A DNA stretch of 9,142 nucleotides from Hyphomicrobiales bacterium (lineage in GTDB: Bacteria > Pseudomonadota > Alphaproteobacteria > Rhizobiales > JAUVMS01). Where the stretch lies: assembly GCA_030600135.1 (NCBI GenBank), contig JAUVMS010000097.1, positions 1 through 9,142 on the forward strand, in the 5' to 3' direction. Positions 1-6,690 of this stretch are shown one piece after another. The notes beneath the pieces are model-generated. The model was not told the DNA's origin. It was given only the letters and a program-made list of their open reading frames with translations, and did no database searches. How positions within the stretch are numbered: position 1 is the stretch's first letter; every line of letters begins with the position of its first letter. The position numbers and the translations under genes were made by a program.

Positions 1-1
1 A

Positions 2-934
2 TTGCGTGAGCAGGCAGGATCGTTTCTCAATCTTTGCTACTCACCAAAACTCGCCTCGGAGGTGACACTCCAACCCATTCGGCGCTTTGATTTCGACGCC
101 GCCATCCTCTTCGCCGATATCTTGATCGTGCCCGATGCGCTCGGACAGGTTGTCGAATTCGTCGAAGCCGAGGGCCCACGGCTGGAACCGATCACATCAA
201 CCTCCGAACTTCGTAAACTCGACTCTGGCCAGACCGCTGCAACCTTCGAAAAAATCTACCAAACCGTAGCGCTGATCCGCCAGGAATTGCCGCCGGACAA
301 GGTGCTTATTGGATTTTGCGGCGCGCCGTGGACTGTCGCGACCTACATGGTCGCGGGCCGCGGAACTCCGGATCAAGCCGCCGCCCGAGCTTGGGCCTAC
401 CGTGACCCAACGGGCTTCGCGGAACTCATCGAATTGCTGACGACAACCTCATGCGAATATTTGGCCGGCCAAATCGATGCCGGTGCCCAAGTCGTTCAAA
501 TCTTCGACACGTGGGCTGGCAGTCTGCCTGACGATCAGTTTGCTCGCTGGGTCATTGAGCCGACACGGCGAATCGTGCATCACCTGAAGCAGCGGCATCC
601 CAAAGTGCCGATCATTGGATTTCCCCGCGGAGCGGGCCCTCTCACGGTTCGCTACGTCGAAGAAACAGGAGTTGATGGCATCGGATGCGATACGGCCTTG
701 TCCCTACCGTTCATTCGCGAGCAGCTTGCCGGCAAGGCAGTCGTGCAAGGCAATCTTGACCCATTGTTGCTGGCCAGCGGTGGTGAGGCGCTTGCGCGAC
801 GGGTGTCGGAAATACTAGCGCAACTCTCTGATATGCCTTTTGTTTTTAATCTCGGCCACGGCATCGTGCCACACACACCGCCGGAAAACGTTGCCCGATT
901 GGTTGCATGTGTCCGCGGCACGGCTGGCGGCTGA
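2..934 (+). CDS. hemE: Uroporphyrinogen decarboxylase HemE (5' partial)
   Basis: HemE removes the four acetate carboxyl groups of uroporphyrinogen III to give coproporphyrinogen III, a cytoplasmic step of heme synthesis. The 310 visible residues match the family from just after the N-terminal substrate-binding arginine motif (MRQAGRY), which lies left of the window. About 35-40 residues are therefore missing from a protein of usually 340-355. Recognisable blocks are EVTLQPIRRF (20-29), FADILIVPDALG with the presumed catalytic Asp39 (37-48), GFCGAPWTVATYM (104-116), QIFDTWAG (166-173), VQGNLDP (248-254) and FNLGHGI with its conserved His286 (282-288). The frame is open to the left edge, so the TTG at base 2 is an internal Leu codon, not a start. 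The reading frame is intact to the TGA. hemJ follows 32 bp later in the same direction, suggesting co-transcription. In many Alphaproteobacteria hemE borders oriC. Confidence 0.97.
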   Translation: MREQAGSFLNLCYSPKLASEVTLQPIRRFDFDAAILFADILIVPDALGQVVEFVEAEGPRLEPITSTSELRKLDSGQTAATFEKIYQTVALIRQELPPDKVLIGFCGAPWTVATYMVAGRGTPDQAAARAWAYRDPTGFAELIELLTTTSCEYLAGQIDAGAQVVQIFDTWAGSLPDDQFARWVIEPTRRIVHHLKQRHPKVPIIGFPRGAGPLTVRYVEETGVDGIGCDTALSLPFIREQLAGKAVVQGNLDPLLLASGGEALARRVSEILAQLSDMPFVFNLGHGIVPHTPPENVARLVACVRGTAGG

Positions 935-966
935 ATCCATCTCATTGAAGAGGCGACAAGTCAGGC

Positions 967-1389
967 ATGGAACTGTGGCTTAAAGCATTTCACATCATGT
1001 CTGTGATTGCTTGGATGGCGGGGCTTTTCTACTTGCCGCGACTTTACGTCTACCACGCAGCTGCGCCCGTCGGCAGCGCGCTTTGCGAAACGTTCAAGAT
1101 CATGGAACGCAAGCTGCTGCGAGTGATCATGAATCCGGCCATGATCACGGCTTGGATTTTCGGCATTTGGGCGGCCATCGTCGGCAACTTCTTCGTTGAC
1201 GGCTGGCTCCACGCCAAGCTGATTTTTGTCGTTGCTCTTACGGCGTTTCACGGCTTTCTTGCGAAGATTCGAAAAGACTTTGAGGCCGACGCCAACCGTT
1301 ACTCTGAACGCTTCTACCGTCGCATCAACGAAGTGCCCACTGTATTAATGATCGCGATTGTCGGTCTCGCCGTTTTGAAGCCATTTTAG
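967..1389 (+). CDS. hemJ: Protoporphyrinogen oxidase HemJ (membrane protein)
   Basis: This is a 140-residue integral membrane protein of the HemJ family (UPF0093), the oxygen-independent-type protoporphyrinogen IX oxidase of many Alphaproteobacteria and cyanobacteria. It oxidises protoporphyrinogen IX to protoporphyrin IX. Visible signature features are the N-terminal LKAFHIMSVIAWMAGLFYLPRLYVYH with His9, Arg25 and His30, the WLHAKL block (80-85), His95, and the C-terminal NEVPTVLMI (121-129). Four hydrophobic segments are evident at about residues 7-29, 53-74, 82-99 and 122-138, the usual topology. The length is typical. The ATG at 967 is the first good start; a purine-rich GAAGAGG lies 13 bases upstream, somewhat far for a ribosome-binding site. 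The gene sits directly after hemE, so two heme-pathway enzymes are paired. The assignment rests on motif recognition, because the family can be confused with CopD-like proteins. Confidence 0.93.
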   Translation: MELWLKAFHIMSVIAWMAGLFYLPRLYVYHAAAPVGSALCETFKIMERKLLRVIMNPAMITAWIFGIWAAIVGNFFVDGWLHAKLIFVVALTAFHGFLAKIRKDFEADANRYSERFYRRINEVPTVLMIAIVGLAVLKPF

Positions 1390-1412
1390 TCAGCCAAAAT
1401 TGCAATTCTGTC

Positions 1413-1429
1413 GGGGCTTTCCCCTTTTT
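1413..1429 (+). terminator. Short intrinsic-terminator-like hairpin after hemJ
   Basis: GGGG-CTTT-CCCC is followed directly by TTTTT, 23 bases after the hemJ stop. The form is that of a rho-independent terminator, but the stem is only four G-C pairs. It would end the hemE-hemJ transcript before the rho leader. It could equally be a weak or non-functional hairpin. Confidence 0.45.
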
Positions 1430-1453
1430 ATTGGGCAAACCGTCTGCTATATA
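1425..1453 (+). promoter_or_regulatory. Candidate rho promoter
   Basis: TATATA at 1448-1453, inside GCTATATAG, is a reasonable -10 element. TTTTTA at 1425-1430, 17 bases upstream, is a poor -35 and overlaps the T-run of the terminator-like hairpin. A start near 1460 would give rho a leader of about 170 bases. Only the -10 is convincing. Confidence 0.35.
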
Positions 1454-1627
1454 GATGTCGTCAGTATTTCCCCGGCCGAAGAAATGCGTTCGGTTTTGGG
1501 CCGCCCCGAGCAGACAGGGTGTGGGCCGACGGACGTGGTTGTCGCCAGATAGCGACTTAGGCTCTTCACTACCCCCACTTGGCAATTCATTCATATTTGT
1601 GGCGCAGAGCCAGTCCGGAGCATTCCC

Positions 1628-2893
1628 ATGCAGGAGATGAAACTTCAGGAACTCAAGACCAAGAGCCCGACAGAGCTGCTGAGCTTTGCCGAGGAGGTTG
1701 ACGTCGAAAACGCGAGCACCATGCGCAAGCAGGAGCTGATGTTCGCGATCCTAAAGCAACTTGCCGCCCAGGAGATCGATATAACAGGCACCGGCGTCGT
1801 CGAGGTGCTGCAGGACGGCTTCGGTTTTTTGCGCTCGCCTGATGCGAACTACCTGCCGGGTCCCGACGACATATACGTCAGCCCGAGCCAAATTCGTCGC
1901 TTTGGCTTGCGAACCGGCGACTCTATCGAGGGTCAGATCCGCAGTCCCAAGGAAGGCGAGCGCTACTTTGCGCTGCTCAAGGTCAACAAGATCAATTTCG
2001 ATGAGCCGGAAAAGGCCCGCCACAAGGTCCACTTCGACAATCTCACGCCACTCTATCCCGATGAATGGCTTCACATGGAGACAGCCGATCCGACGATGAA
2101 GGATCTTAGCGCCCGCGTGATCGACATCGTTGCGCCACTCGGCAAAGGTCAGCGTGGGCTCATTGTCGCGCAGCCCCGCACCGGCAAGACGGTGTTGCTG
2201 CAAAACATTGCCCACTCCATCACCACCAACCATCCCGAGTGCTACCTCATCGTACTGCTCATCGACGAGCGACCTGAAGAGGTCACCGACATGCAGCGCT
2301 CTGTACAGGGAGAAGTTGTGTCTTCGACCTTCGACGAGCCGCCCACCAGACACGTTCAAGTCTCTGAAATGGTGATCGAGAAAGCAAAGCGGCTGGTCGA
2401 GCACAAGCGTGACGTCGTCATTCTTCTTGATTCGATCACCCGGCTCGGCCGGGCCTACAACACCGTGGTACCGTCATCGGGCAAGGTGTTGACCGGCGGC
2501 GTTGACTCAAATGCCCTGCAACGGCCAAAGCGCTTTTTCGGCGCGGCACGCAATATCGAGGAAGGCGGCTCGCTCACCATTATTGCCACCGCGCTAATCG
2601 ACACCGGCTCGCGAATGGACGAGGTGATTTTCGAGGAGTTTAAAGGCACGGGCAACTCTGAGATCATGCTCGATCGCAAAGTGTCCGATAAGCGCATTTT
2701 CCCATCGATCGATATCGCCCGCTCGGGTACGCGCAAGGAAGATCTGCTGGTTGATCCGGTTCAGCTTAAGAAGATGTTCGTCCTGCGCCGCATTCTCAAT
2801 CCGATGGGTCCCAGCGAAGCAATTGAATTTCTCCTCGACAAGCTACGGCAAACAAAGAACAACGGCGAATTCTTCGATTCTATGAATACGTAA
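1628..2893 (+). CDS. rho: Transcription termination factor Rho
   Basis: Rho is a hexameric RNA-dependent ATPase/helicase that ends transcription at C-rich untranslated RNA. The 421-residue product has the normal compact layout without an insertion domain. It has the Rho N-terminal helical domain (about 5-45) and the cold-shock-like RNA-binding domain (about 52-125, with GFGFLRSPDANYLPGPDDIYVS). The ATPase core follows, with Walker A AQPRTGKT (181-188), the catalytic-glutamate block LLIDERPEEVTDM (210-222, Glu214), Walker B VVILLDSITRLGRAYN (263-278), Q-loop VLTGGVDSNALQRPKRFFGAARN (287-309) and the arginine-finger block SGTRKEDLL (366-374). The ATG at 1628 has GGAG seven bases upstream. A second ATG at 1637 would sit directly against an AGGAG and is less likely. 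The gene converges on yyaL, with only 15 bp between the two stops and no hairpin terminator in that gap. Confidence 0.99.
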   Translation: MQEMKLQELKTKSPTELLSFAEEVDVENASTMRKQELMFAILKQLAAQEIDITGTGVVEVLQDGFGFLRSPDANYLPGPDDIYVSPSQIRRFGLRTGDSIEGQIRSPKEGERYFALLKVNKINFDEPEKARHKVHFDNLTPLYPDEWLHMETADPTMKDLSARVIDIVAPLGKGQRGLIVAQPRTGKTVLLQNIAHSITTNHPECYLIVLLIDERPEEVTDMQRSVQGEVVSSTFDEPPTRHVQVSEMVIEKAKRLVEHKRDVVILLDSITRLGRAYNTVVPSSGKVLTGGVDSNALQRPKRFFGAARNIEEGGSLTIIATALIDTGSRMDEVIFEEFKGTGNSEIMLDRKVSDKRIFPSIDIARSGTRKEDLLVDPVQLKKMFVLRRILNPMGPSEAIEFLLDKLRQTKNNGEFFDSMNT

Positions 2894-2908
2894 TACGCGC
2901 ACAGATAT

Positions 2909-4972
2909 TCAACTCTTTACCGTACGCTTCCGACTTTCCTCGATGAGCTGGCGAAGGTCTGCCGGCGTGGTGACCGCAAGTGAGCATTGTGGGCCTGAGC
3001 ACACGTACGCAGCTGCTTTCCCATCGACGTCCGATTTTCCACTCAGTGGCGAAGCTTGCGGAACGTGAGTTGTATCGGCGACCAACTGCTGCAGCGCGCC
3101 TGGCGCCGAGACGTCATTGAGCGCCTTTTGTAAACCGACCGCGCCTTCGCTGTCGTTGCCGCTCACGATGACAATGTGCTGCGGCGCGAATTGATCAATG
3201 GCCGCAGCGAGCAGACCCGCATGGGCCACCAGATTGTGGGCAAAGTCCGCCCGAAAAGCATTAACGGTTTCCTCGGCACGCGTCAGGAATTTTATTTCGC
3301 CAGTCAGCAGGTGCAGGTGAACCAGATTTGTGACCATTATGGCGTTGGCGTTCGGCGTGGCATCGTCACTTGCGGTGCGCGTCCGGACGATGAGCCCGGG
3401 CGTGTCATCGGCGGTAAAGGCATAGCCACCATGCTCGGCGATCCAGTAGTGGCGATCGAGTACGCCAAGCCATTCCAAGGCCTGCTCGAGGTAGCTGTTT
3501 TCATCAATCGCCGCGGCGTCGCCTGCCTCGTGCAAGCGAATGGCGGCCCAGATCATGTTGGCGTAGTCCGATGCTGTCGCCGGTGCATTGACCCGCCCAT
3601 TGCGGAACGAATGCATGAGACGACCGTCGACCGTCAAGCGATCACAGATGAAACCAAAGGCCTGGCGCGCGAGCGCGATCCAATCCGCTCGCCCAAAGAT
3701 CTGGCCGGCCCGTGCTAGCGCCGCAATCATCAAGCCGTTCCAATCGGCCAGCACCTTGTCGTCCCATCCAGGCCGGATGCGATTTTCGCGAGCACGCCAG
3801 AGCTTGTCTCGCATTTCTGCCAACCGTTCTCGTTCGCCCGGTTCGTTTGGCGCTGTGGCGCGCAGCTGATTGAGAACCGTCTTGCCCTCCCAATTGCCGT
3901 CGGGCGTCACGTCATAGGCCGCTGCAAACGGCGCAAAATCCGACTTGCCGAGAACTCGCTCGATTTCGTCTGCGGTCCAGACATAATATTTGCCCTCCTC
4001 CCCTTCGGAATCAGCGTCGAGCGAAGCAGAAAATGCACCCTCGCCGCTCTCGGTCATCATTTCCCGTTGCAGCCATTCAACGGTCTCCGCCACCCGCTGG
4101 GCGAACAGCGGGTCTTGGGTCTCGCGCCAAACCTCGGTCATCAACTCCATCAGCAAAGCATTGTCGTAAAGCATTTTTTCGAAGTGTGGCACGAGCCAGC
4201 GTTCATCGACCGAGTAGCGCGCAAAGCCCCCGCCGAGGTGGTCGTATATCCCGCCACGGCAAATGCCGTCCAAGGTTCGCACGACCGCATCGCGCGCTTG
4301 GTCTTGATCGAAACGGATGCCTGCTCGCCACAGAAACCAGAAGAACCCGAATTGCGGAAACTTGGGCGCCCCCTGTACGCCGCCGTAGTTCTTGTCCACG
4401 ATGCCGGCGAGGCGTGGCACGAGATCCACCAAGATGTCTTCATTGAGCGGCGGGGCATCGTCTGCCGACCGCTGTTCTCTCAGAGATTCTACAATGGCTG
4501 TCGTGTTGGTTTTGACCTTGTCGCGCTCGTTCTGATAAATCCTCGAAATCTCCCGCAGCACGTGCTTGAACTCGGGTCGCCCGAAACGCGCGTCCTTTGG
4601 AAAGTAAGTGCCACCCCAAAAGGGCTCACCGTCTGCCGTCAGGAACATCGTGAGCGGCCAACCGCCCTGTTCGCCGAGGCTATGCAGCGCCGCCATATAA
4701 ATGGCATCGACATCGGGCCGCTCCTCGCGATCAACCTTGATGTTCACGTAGAGCTCGTTCATGACCTCGGCGGTCGCGGCGTCCTCAAAGCTTTCGTGCG
4801 CCATGACGTGACACCAGTGGCAAGCGGCGTACCCGACCGAAAGCAGAATTGGCTTGTCGAGGCGTTTGGCCTCATTGAGAGCCTCTTCGCCCCAAGGCCA
4901 CCAGTGGACGGGGTTGGCCTGGTGCTGCAACAGATAGGGGCTTGTTTCTTTGCATAGACGGTTGTGGGACAT
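2909..4972 (-). CDS. yyaL: YyaL/DUF255 thioredoxin-domain protein
   Basis: This 687-residue protein belongs to the YyaL/SPATA20 family, with an N-terminal thioredoxin-like domain (DUF255) fused to an (alpha/alpha)6-barrel region resembling glycosidases or epimerases. Visible family blocks are KETSPYLLQHQANPVHW (8-24), the redox-type motif CHWCHVM (51-57), VDREERPDVD (80-89), GGWPLTMFLT (103-112), GGIYDHLGGGFARYSVDERWLVPHFEKMLYDNALL (240-274), NRIRPGWDDKVLADWNGLMI (397-416) and the C-terminal AYVCSGPQCSLAVTTP (655-670). The length is usual for the family, and no signal peptide is apparent. Biochemical function is not established for most members, so a role in thiol redox or sugar metabolism would be a guess. 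It is the only minus-strand gene here, convergent with rho and divergent from mnmE. The upstream ribosome-binding site (AAAGATC-like) is weak. The start is supported by the MSHNRL...ETSPYL family beginning. Confidence 0.95.
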   Translation of the reverse strand: MSHNRLCKETSPYLLQHQANPVHWWPWGEEALNEAKRLDKPILLSVGYAACHWCHVMAHESFEDAATAEVMNELYVNIKVDREERPDVDAIYMAALHSLGEQGGWPLTMFLTADGEPFWGGTYFPKDARFGRPEFKHVLREISRIYQNERDKVKTNTTAIVESLREQRSADDAPPLNEDILVDLVPRLAGIVDKNYGGVQGAPKFPQFGFFWFLWRAGIRFDQDQARDAVVRTLDGICRGGIYDHLGGGFARYSVDERWLVPHFEKMLYDNALLMELMTEVWRETQDPLFAQRVAETVEWLQREMMTESGEGAFSASLDADSEGEEGKYYVWTADEIERVLGKSDFAPFAAAYDVTPDGNWEGKTVLNQLRATAPNEPGERERLAEMRDKLWRARENRIRPGWDDKVLADWNGLMIAALARAGQIFGRADWIALARQAFGFICDRLTVDGRLMHSFRNGRVNAPATASDYANMIWAAIRLHEAGDAAAIDENSYLEQALEWLGVLDRHYWIAEHGGYAFTADDTPGLIVRTRTASDDATPNANAIMVTNLVHLHLLTGEIKFLTRAEETVNAFRADFAHNLVAHAGLLAAAIDQFAPQHIVIVSGNDSEGAVGLQKALNDVSAPGALQQLVADTTHVPQASPLSGKSDVDGKAAAYVCSGPQCSLAVTTPADLRQLIEESRKRTVKS

Positions 4973-5055
4973 TTTTGGATCTTTCGAAGAACTCGTCTGG
5001 GCGACCGAAACGGCAACCGCCAGTAATATGGACTACGACACTTAGTAGGAAAGCG
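4973..5055. promoter_or_regulatory. Divergent yyaL-mnmE promoter region
   Basis: These 83 bp separate two divergently transcribed genes and must hold promoter elements for yyaL and probably for mnmE. TAATAT at 5024-5029 is a possible -10 for mnmE, but no recognisable -35 lies at the right distance. I see no convincing promoter for yyaL. Confidence 0.3.
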
Positions 5056-6411
5056 ATGAGCGAACACGCGCGCAATGATTATTCGACGATCTTTGCATTA
5101 TCCAGCGCACCCGGCAGGGCTGGCGTGGCGGTCGTTCGTATCTCGGGTTCGCGAGCGCTGTCGACCTTGAAAGCGCTGGCGGGCTGCGTTCCACCAACGC
5201 GAATGGCCACTCTCAAAGCTTTGCGTGATCCAAGCACCGGCGAATTATTGGATGAGGCACTTGTGTTGTGCTTTCCGCGGCCGGACAGTTTTACTGGCGA
5301 AGATGTCGTCGAGTTGCATACCCATGGCGGGCGGGCGGTCGTCGATGGCGTACTGTCGGCGCTTGCCGGGCAAGATGGCCTGAGGATGGCCGAGGCTGGC
5401 GAGTTTGCCCGCCGCGCCTTCGAGAACGGCAAGCTGGACCTGACACGAGTCGAGGGCCTGGCTGATCTGATCGATGCCGAAACCGAGGCCCAGAGGCGCC
5501 AGGCCGTCGAGCAAATGGGTGGCGCGCTTGAGCGGCTCTATGGCGGCTGGCGTGAACGATTGATCGGGGCCCAGGCCCTGATGGAGGCCGGTCTTGATTT
5601 CTCCGACGAAGCCGACGTGCTGGATCGCGTTATCGACGAAGCCGTGACCGCCGTTCGCGCTCTGTCTAGCGAAATTTCTGACCACTTGGATGATGGCCGC
5701 CGTGGCGAAATCCTCCGTTCTGGCTATCGCGTGGTTTTGGCCGGACCGACCAACGCCGGCAAGTCTAGCCTCTTGAATGCACTTGCCGGGCGCGACGCGG
5801 CAATCGTCTCAGCCGAGGCCGGCACGACGCGCGACGTTATCGAGGTTCATCTCAATCTGGCCGGCTACCCGGTGATCGTCAGCGACACGGCCGGCGTGCG
5901 CGAGACCACCGGCGAAATCGAGAGCGAAGGCATTCGTCGCACCGTCGATCGCATGCGCAATGCCGACCTCGTGGTTTGGCTCAGCGATGCGACCGCAGCC
6001 AACGAGCCCGAGGTCGACGAAATCAACGTTATTGCCGATCAGCGGCTCGCCGTGCACAACAAGATTGATTTGCTGTCGCCAGAGATGCGGGTTGTTAGCG
6101 TTGGTGATGCGCTGCCGATCTCGGCCCTCACCGGAGAGGGCGTCAGGGAACTCGTCGACCACATTGCCGCTCATGCCAAGTCTCGCCTCGAGCACGGATC
6201 CGGCCCAACGCCGACGAACGCTCGCCAGCGCCAGCATCTCGAAAATTGCCGCGTCGCCCTCGAAAGGTTTCTCGCGGCAAATGACACGTCGCCCGAACTG
6301 CGGGCCGAGGACCTTCGCCAAGCTGCCGACGCCCTCGGACGGATCACCGGACACATTGATGTCGAAAACATCCTTGACAAAATTTTCGCTGGCTTCTGCA
6401 TCGGTAAGTGA
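5056..6411 (+). CDS. mnmE: tRNA modification GTPase MnmE
   Basis: MnmE (TrmE) is the GTPase partner of MnmG. The complex installs the carboxymethylaminomethyl-type group at C5 of the wobble uridine (U34) of certain tRNAs, using a folate-derived one-carbon unit. The 451-residue protein has the N-terminal tetrahydrofolate-binding domain (about 1-120, with SSAPGRAGVAVVRISG, FTGEDVVELHTHGG and EAGEFARRAFENGKLDLT). A helical domain and an inserted Ras-like G domain follow, with G1 GPTNAGKSS (230-238), G2 GTTRD (256-260), G3 DTAG (277-280) and G4 NKID (335-338). The protein ends in the invariant FCIGK with its catalytic cysteine (448-451 is CIGK). The G1 loop has Thr where Pro or Arg is commoner. 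The ATG at 5056 is preceded by AGGAAAG. The frame stays open upstream to 4942, but that extension overlaps yyaL and has no family similarity. A parS site begins 15 bases after the stop. Confidence 0.98.
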   Translation: MSEHARNDYSTIFALSSAPGRAGVAVVRISGSRALSTLKALAGCVPPTRMATLKALRDPSTGELLDEALVLCFPRPDSFTGEDVVELHTHGGRAVVDGVLSALAGQDGLRMAEAGEFARRAFENGKLDLTRVEGLADLIDAETEAQRRQAVEQMGGALERLYGGWRERLIGAQALMEAGLDFSDEADVLDRVIDEAVTAVRALSSEISDHLDDGRRGEILRSGYRVVLAGPTNAGKSSLLNALAGRDAAIVSAEAGTTRDVIEVHLNLAGYPVIVSDTAGVRETTGEIESEGIRRTVDRMRNADLVVWLSDATAANEPEVDEINVIADQRLAVHNKIDLLSPEMRVVSVGDALPISALTGEGVRELVDHIAAHAKSRLEHGSGPTPTNARQRQHLENCRVALERFLAANDTSPELRAEDLRQAADALGRITGHIDVENILDKIFAGFCIGK

Positions 6412-6425
6412 CTCAACGGATTCGA

Positions 6426-6441
6426 TGTTTCACGTGAAACA
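6426..6441. promoter_or_regulatory. parS: parS centromere site, intergenic
   Basis: TGTTTCACGTGAAACA is a perfect 16-bp palindrome and an exact match to the bacterial parS consensus TGTTNCACGTGNAACA, bound by the segregation protein ParB. It lies just after the mnmE stop. The parA-parB genes are expected to the right of rsmG, outside the window. An identical copy is present at 8636-8651. Confidence 0.95.
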
Positions 6442-6509
6442 CAGCCATCGGGCCCTCTGGAGGTCTGATTCCGGTGATTCTTGTCCACAGGAAGCTGGAT
6501 TCCTGAGAT

Positions 6510-6524
6510 TCCTGGACTCCAGGA
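6510..6524. repeat. Inverted repeat TCCTGGA-C-TCCAGGA
   Basis: This is a perfect 7-bp inverted repeat with one central base. It overlaps a second possible arm pair, TCCAGG-AC-CCTGGA at 6518-6531, so the DNA or RNA could pair in alternative ways. It is part of the GANTC-rich repeat tract. Confidence 0.7.
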
Positions 6525-6538
6525 CCCTGGATTCCGAG

Positions 6539-6551
6539 GATTCCTGGAATC
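6539..6551. repeat. Inverted repeat GATTCC-T-GGAATC
   Basis: This is a perfect 6-bp inverted repeat with one central base, carrying a GANTC site in each arm. It is one of the most regular elements of the tract and could be a protein-binding site or simply the result of repeat copying. Confidence 0.7.
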
Positions 6552-6606
6552 TTTGTTCGGGATTCCGAGCCCTGGAGGATGATTGATTTGGATTCCTGGA
6601 GGCATT

Positions 6607-6635
6607 TTGACGTGGGAATCGGCTTCGGATAGGGT
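6607..6635 (+). promoter_or_regulatory. Candidate mnmG promoter with GANTC in the spacer
   Basis: TTGACG (6607-6612) is a good -35 and TAGGGT (6630-6635) a moderate -10, with a 17-base spacer. GAATC (6616-6620) lies within that spacer. In Caulobacter, GcrA activates housekeeping-sigma promoters carrying methylated GANTC near or between the -35 and -10, so this layout is suggestive. The predicted transcript would start near 6642, about 50 bases before mnmG. Confidence 0.45.
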
Positions 6636-6690
6636 CTGGTCGTCGGCTTCGGCCGTCGCTTCCAATCGGATGTGAGGGTGCAGAGACGCC

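Larger units (their letters stand above)
1390..1627 (+). other. Non-coding gap and leader upstream of rho
   Basis: This 238-bp gap holds the terminator-like hairpin, the candidate promoter and then an untranslated leader. A stretch at about 1561-1590 is rich in C and poor in G (12 C against 3 G in 30 bases), which resembles a Rho-binding (rut) region. In Escherichia coli rho is known to be regulated autogenously by premature termination in its leader; a similar arrangement here is inference. A 61-codon reading frame (1455-1640) crosses it but starts at the presumed transcription start and has no clear ribosome-binding site, so I do not call it a gene. Confidence 0.4.
6419..6620. repeat. Dense GANTC (CcrM-site) cluster in GATTCC repeats
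   Basis: Twelve GANTC sites begin at 6419, 6467, 6476, 6498, 6507, 6515, 6530, 6539, 6547, 6561, 6591 and 6616. Most are GATTC within GGATTCC(T)GG units; two are GAATC and one is GACTC. By eye the rest of the window has about 14 in nearly 9 kb. GANTC is the target of CcrM, the cell-cycle DNA methyltransferase conserved in Alphaproteobacteria. The units form a near-exact 21-bp direct repeat (6495-6515 and 6527-6547, 18 of 21 identical) and repeated CCTGGAGG (6571-6578 and 6595-6602). The site count is observed; methylation is inferred. Confidence 0.85.
6412..6690 (+). other. mnmE-mnmG intergenic region
   Basis: These 279 bp contain the parS site, the GANTC repeat tract, a DnaA-box-like TTGTCCACA (6481-6489, one mismatch to TTATCCACA) and the candidate mnmG promoter. 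Reading frames crossing it on either strand continue out of phase from mnmE or mnmG and show no family motifs. I therefore regard it as non-coding. Confidence 0.8.

Noticed and set aside
507..512. Other CACGTG cores (in hemE here, and in yyaL near 4559) as extra parS sites
   Set aside because: The flanking bases do not match TGTTNC/GNAACA; these are just 6-bp cores within coding sequence.
1455..1640. 61-codon frame overlapping the rho start, considered as a rho leader peptide
   Set aside because: Its ATG sits at the candidate -10/transcription start, it lacks a ribosome-binding site, and the sequence shows no recognisable motif.
1751..2404. Minus-strand open frame (217 codons) opposite rho
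   Set aside because: It lies entirely within the highly conserved rho coding sequence and has no family motifs.
4067..4957. Long plus-strand open frame (296 codons) opposite yyaL
   Set aside because: It is antisense to a clear YyaL protein with all family motifs, shows no recognisable domain itself, and is explained by codon bias of the GC-rich gene on the other strand.
4942..5055. N-terminal extension of MnmE by 38 residues
   Set aside because: It overlaps the 5' end of yyaL and has no family similarity. The ATG at 5056 has a good ribosome-binding site and begins the usual MnmE N-terminus.
6412..6690. CRISPR array or insertion-sequence remnant in the mnmE-mnmG gap
   Set aside because: The repeats are short, degenerate and irregularly spaced with no unique spacers, and there is no transposase fragment, terminal inverted repeat or target duplication.
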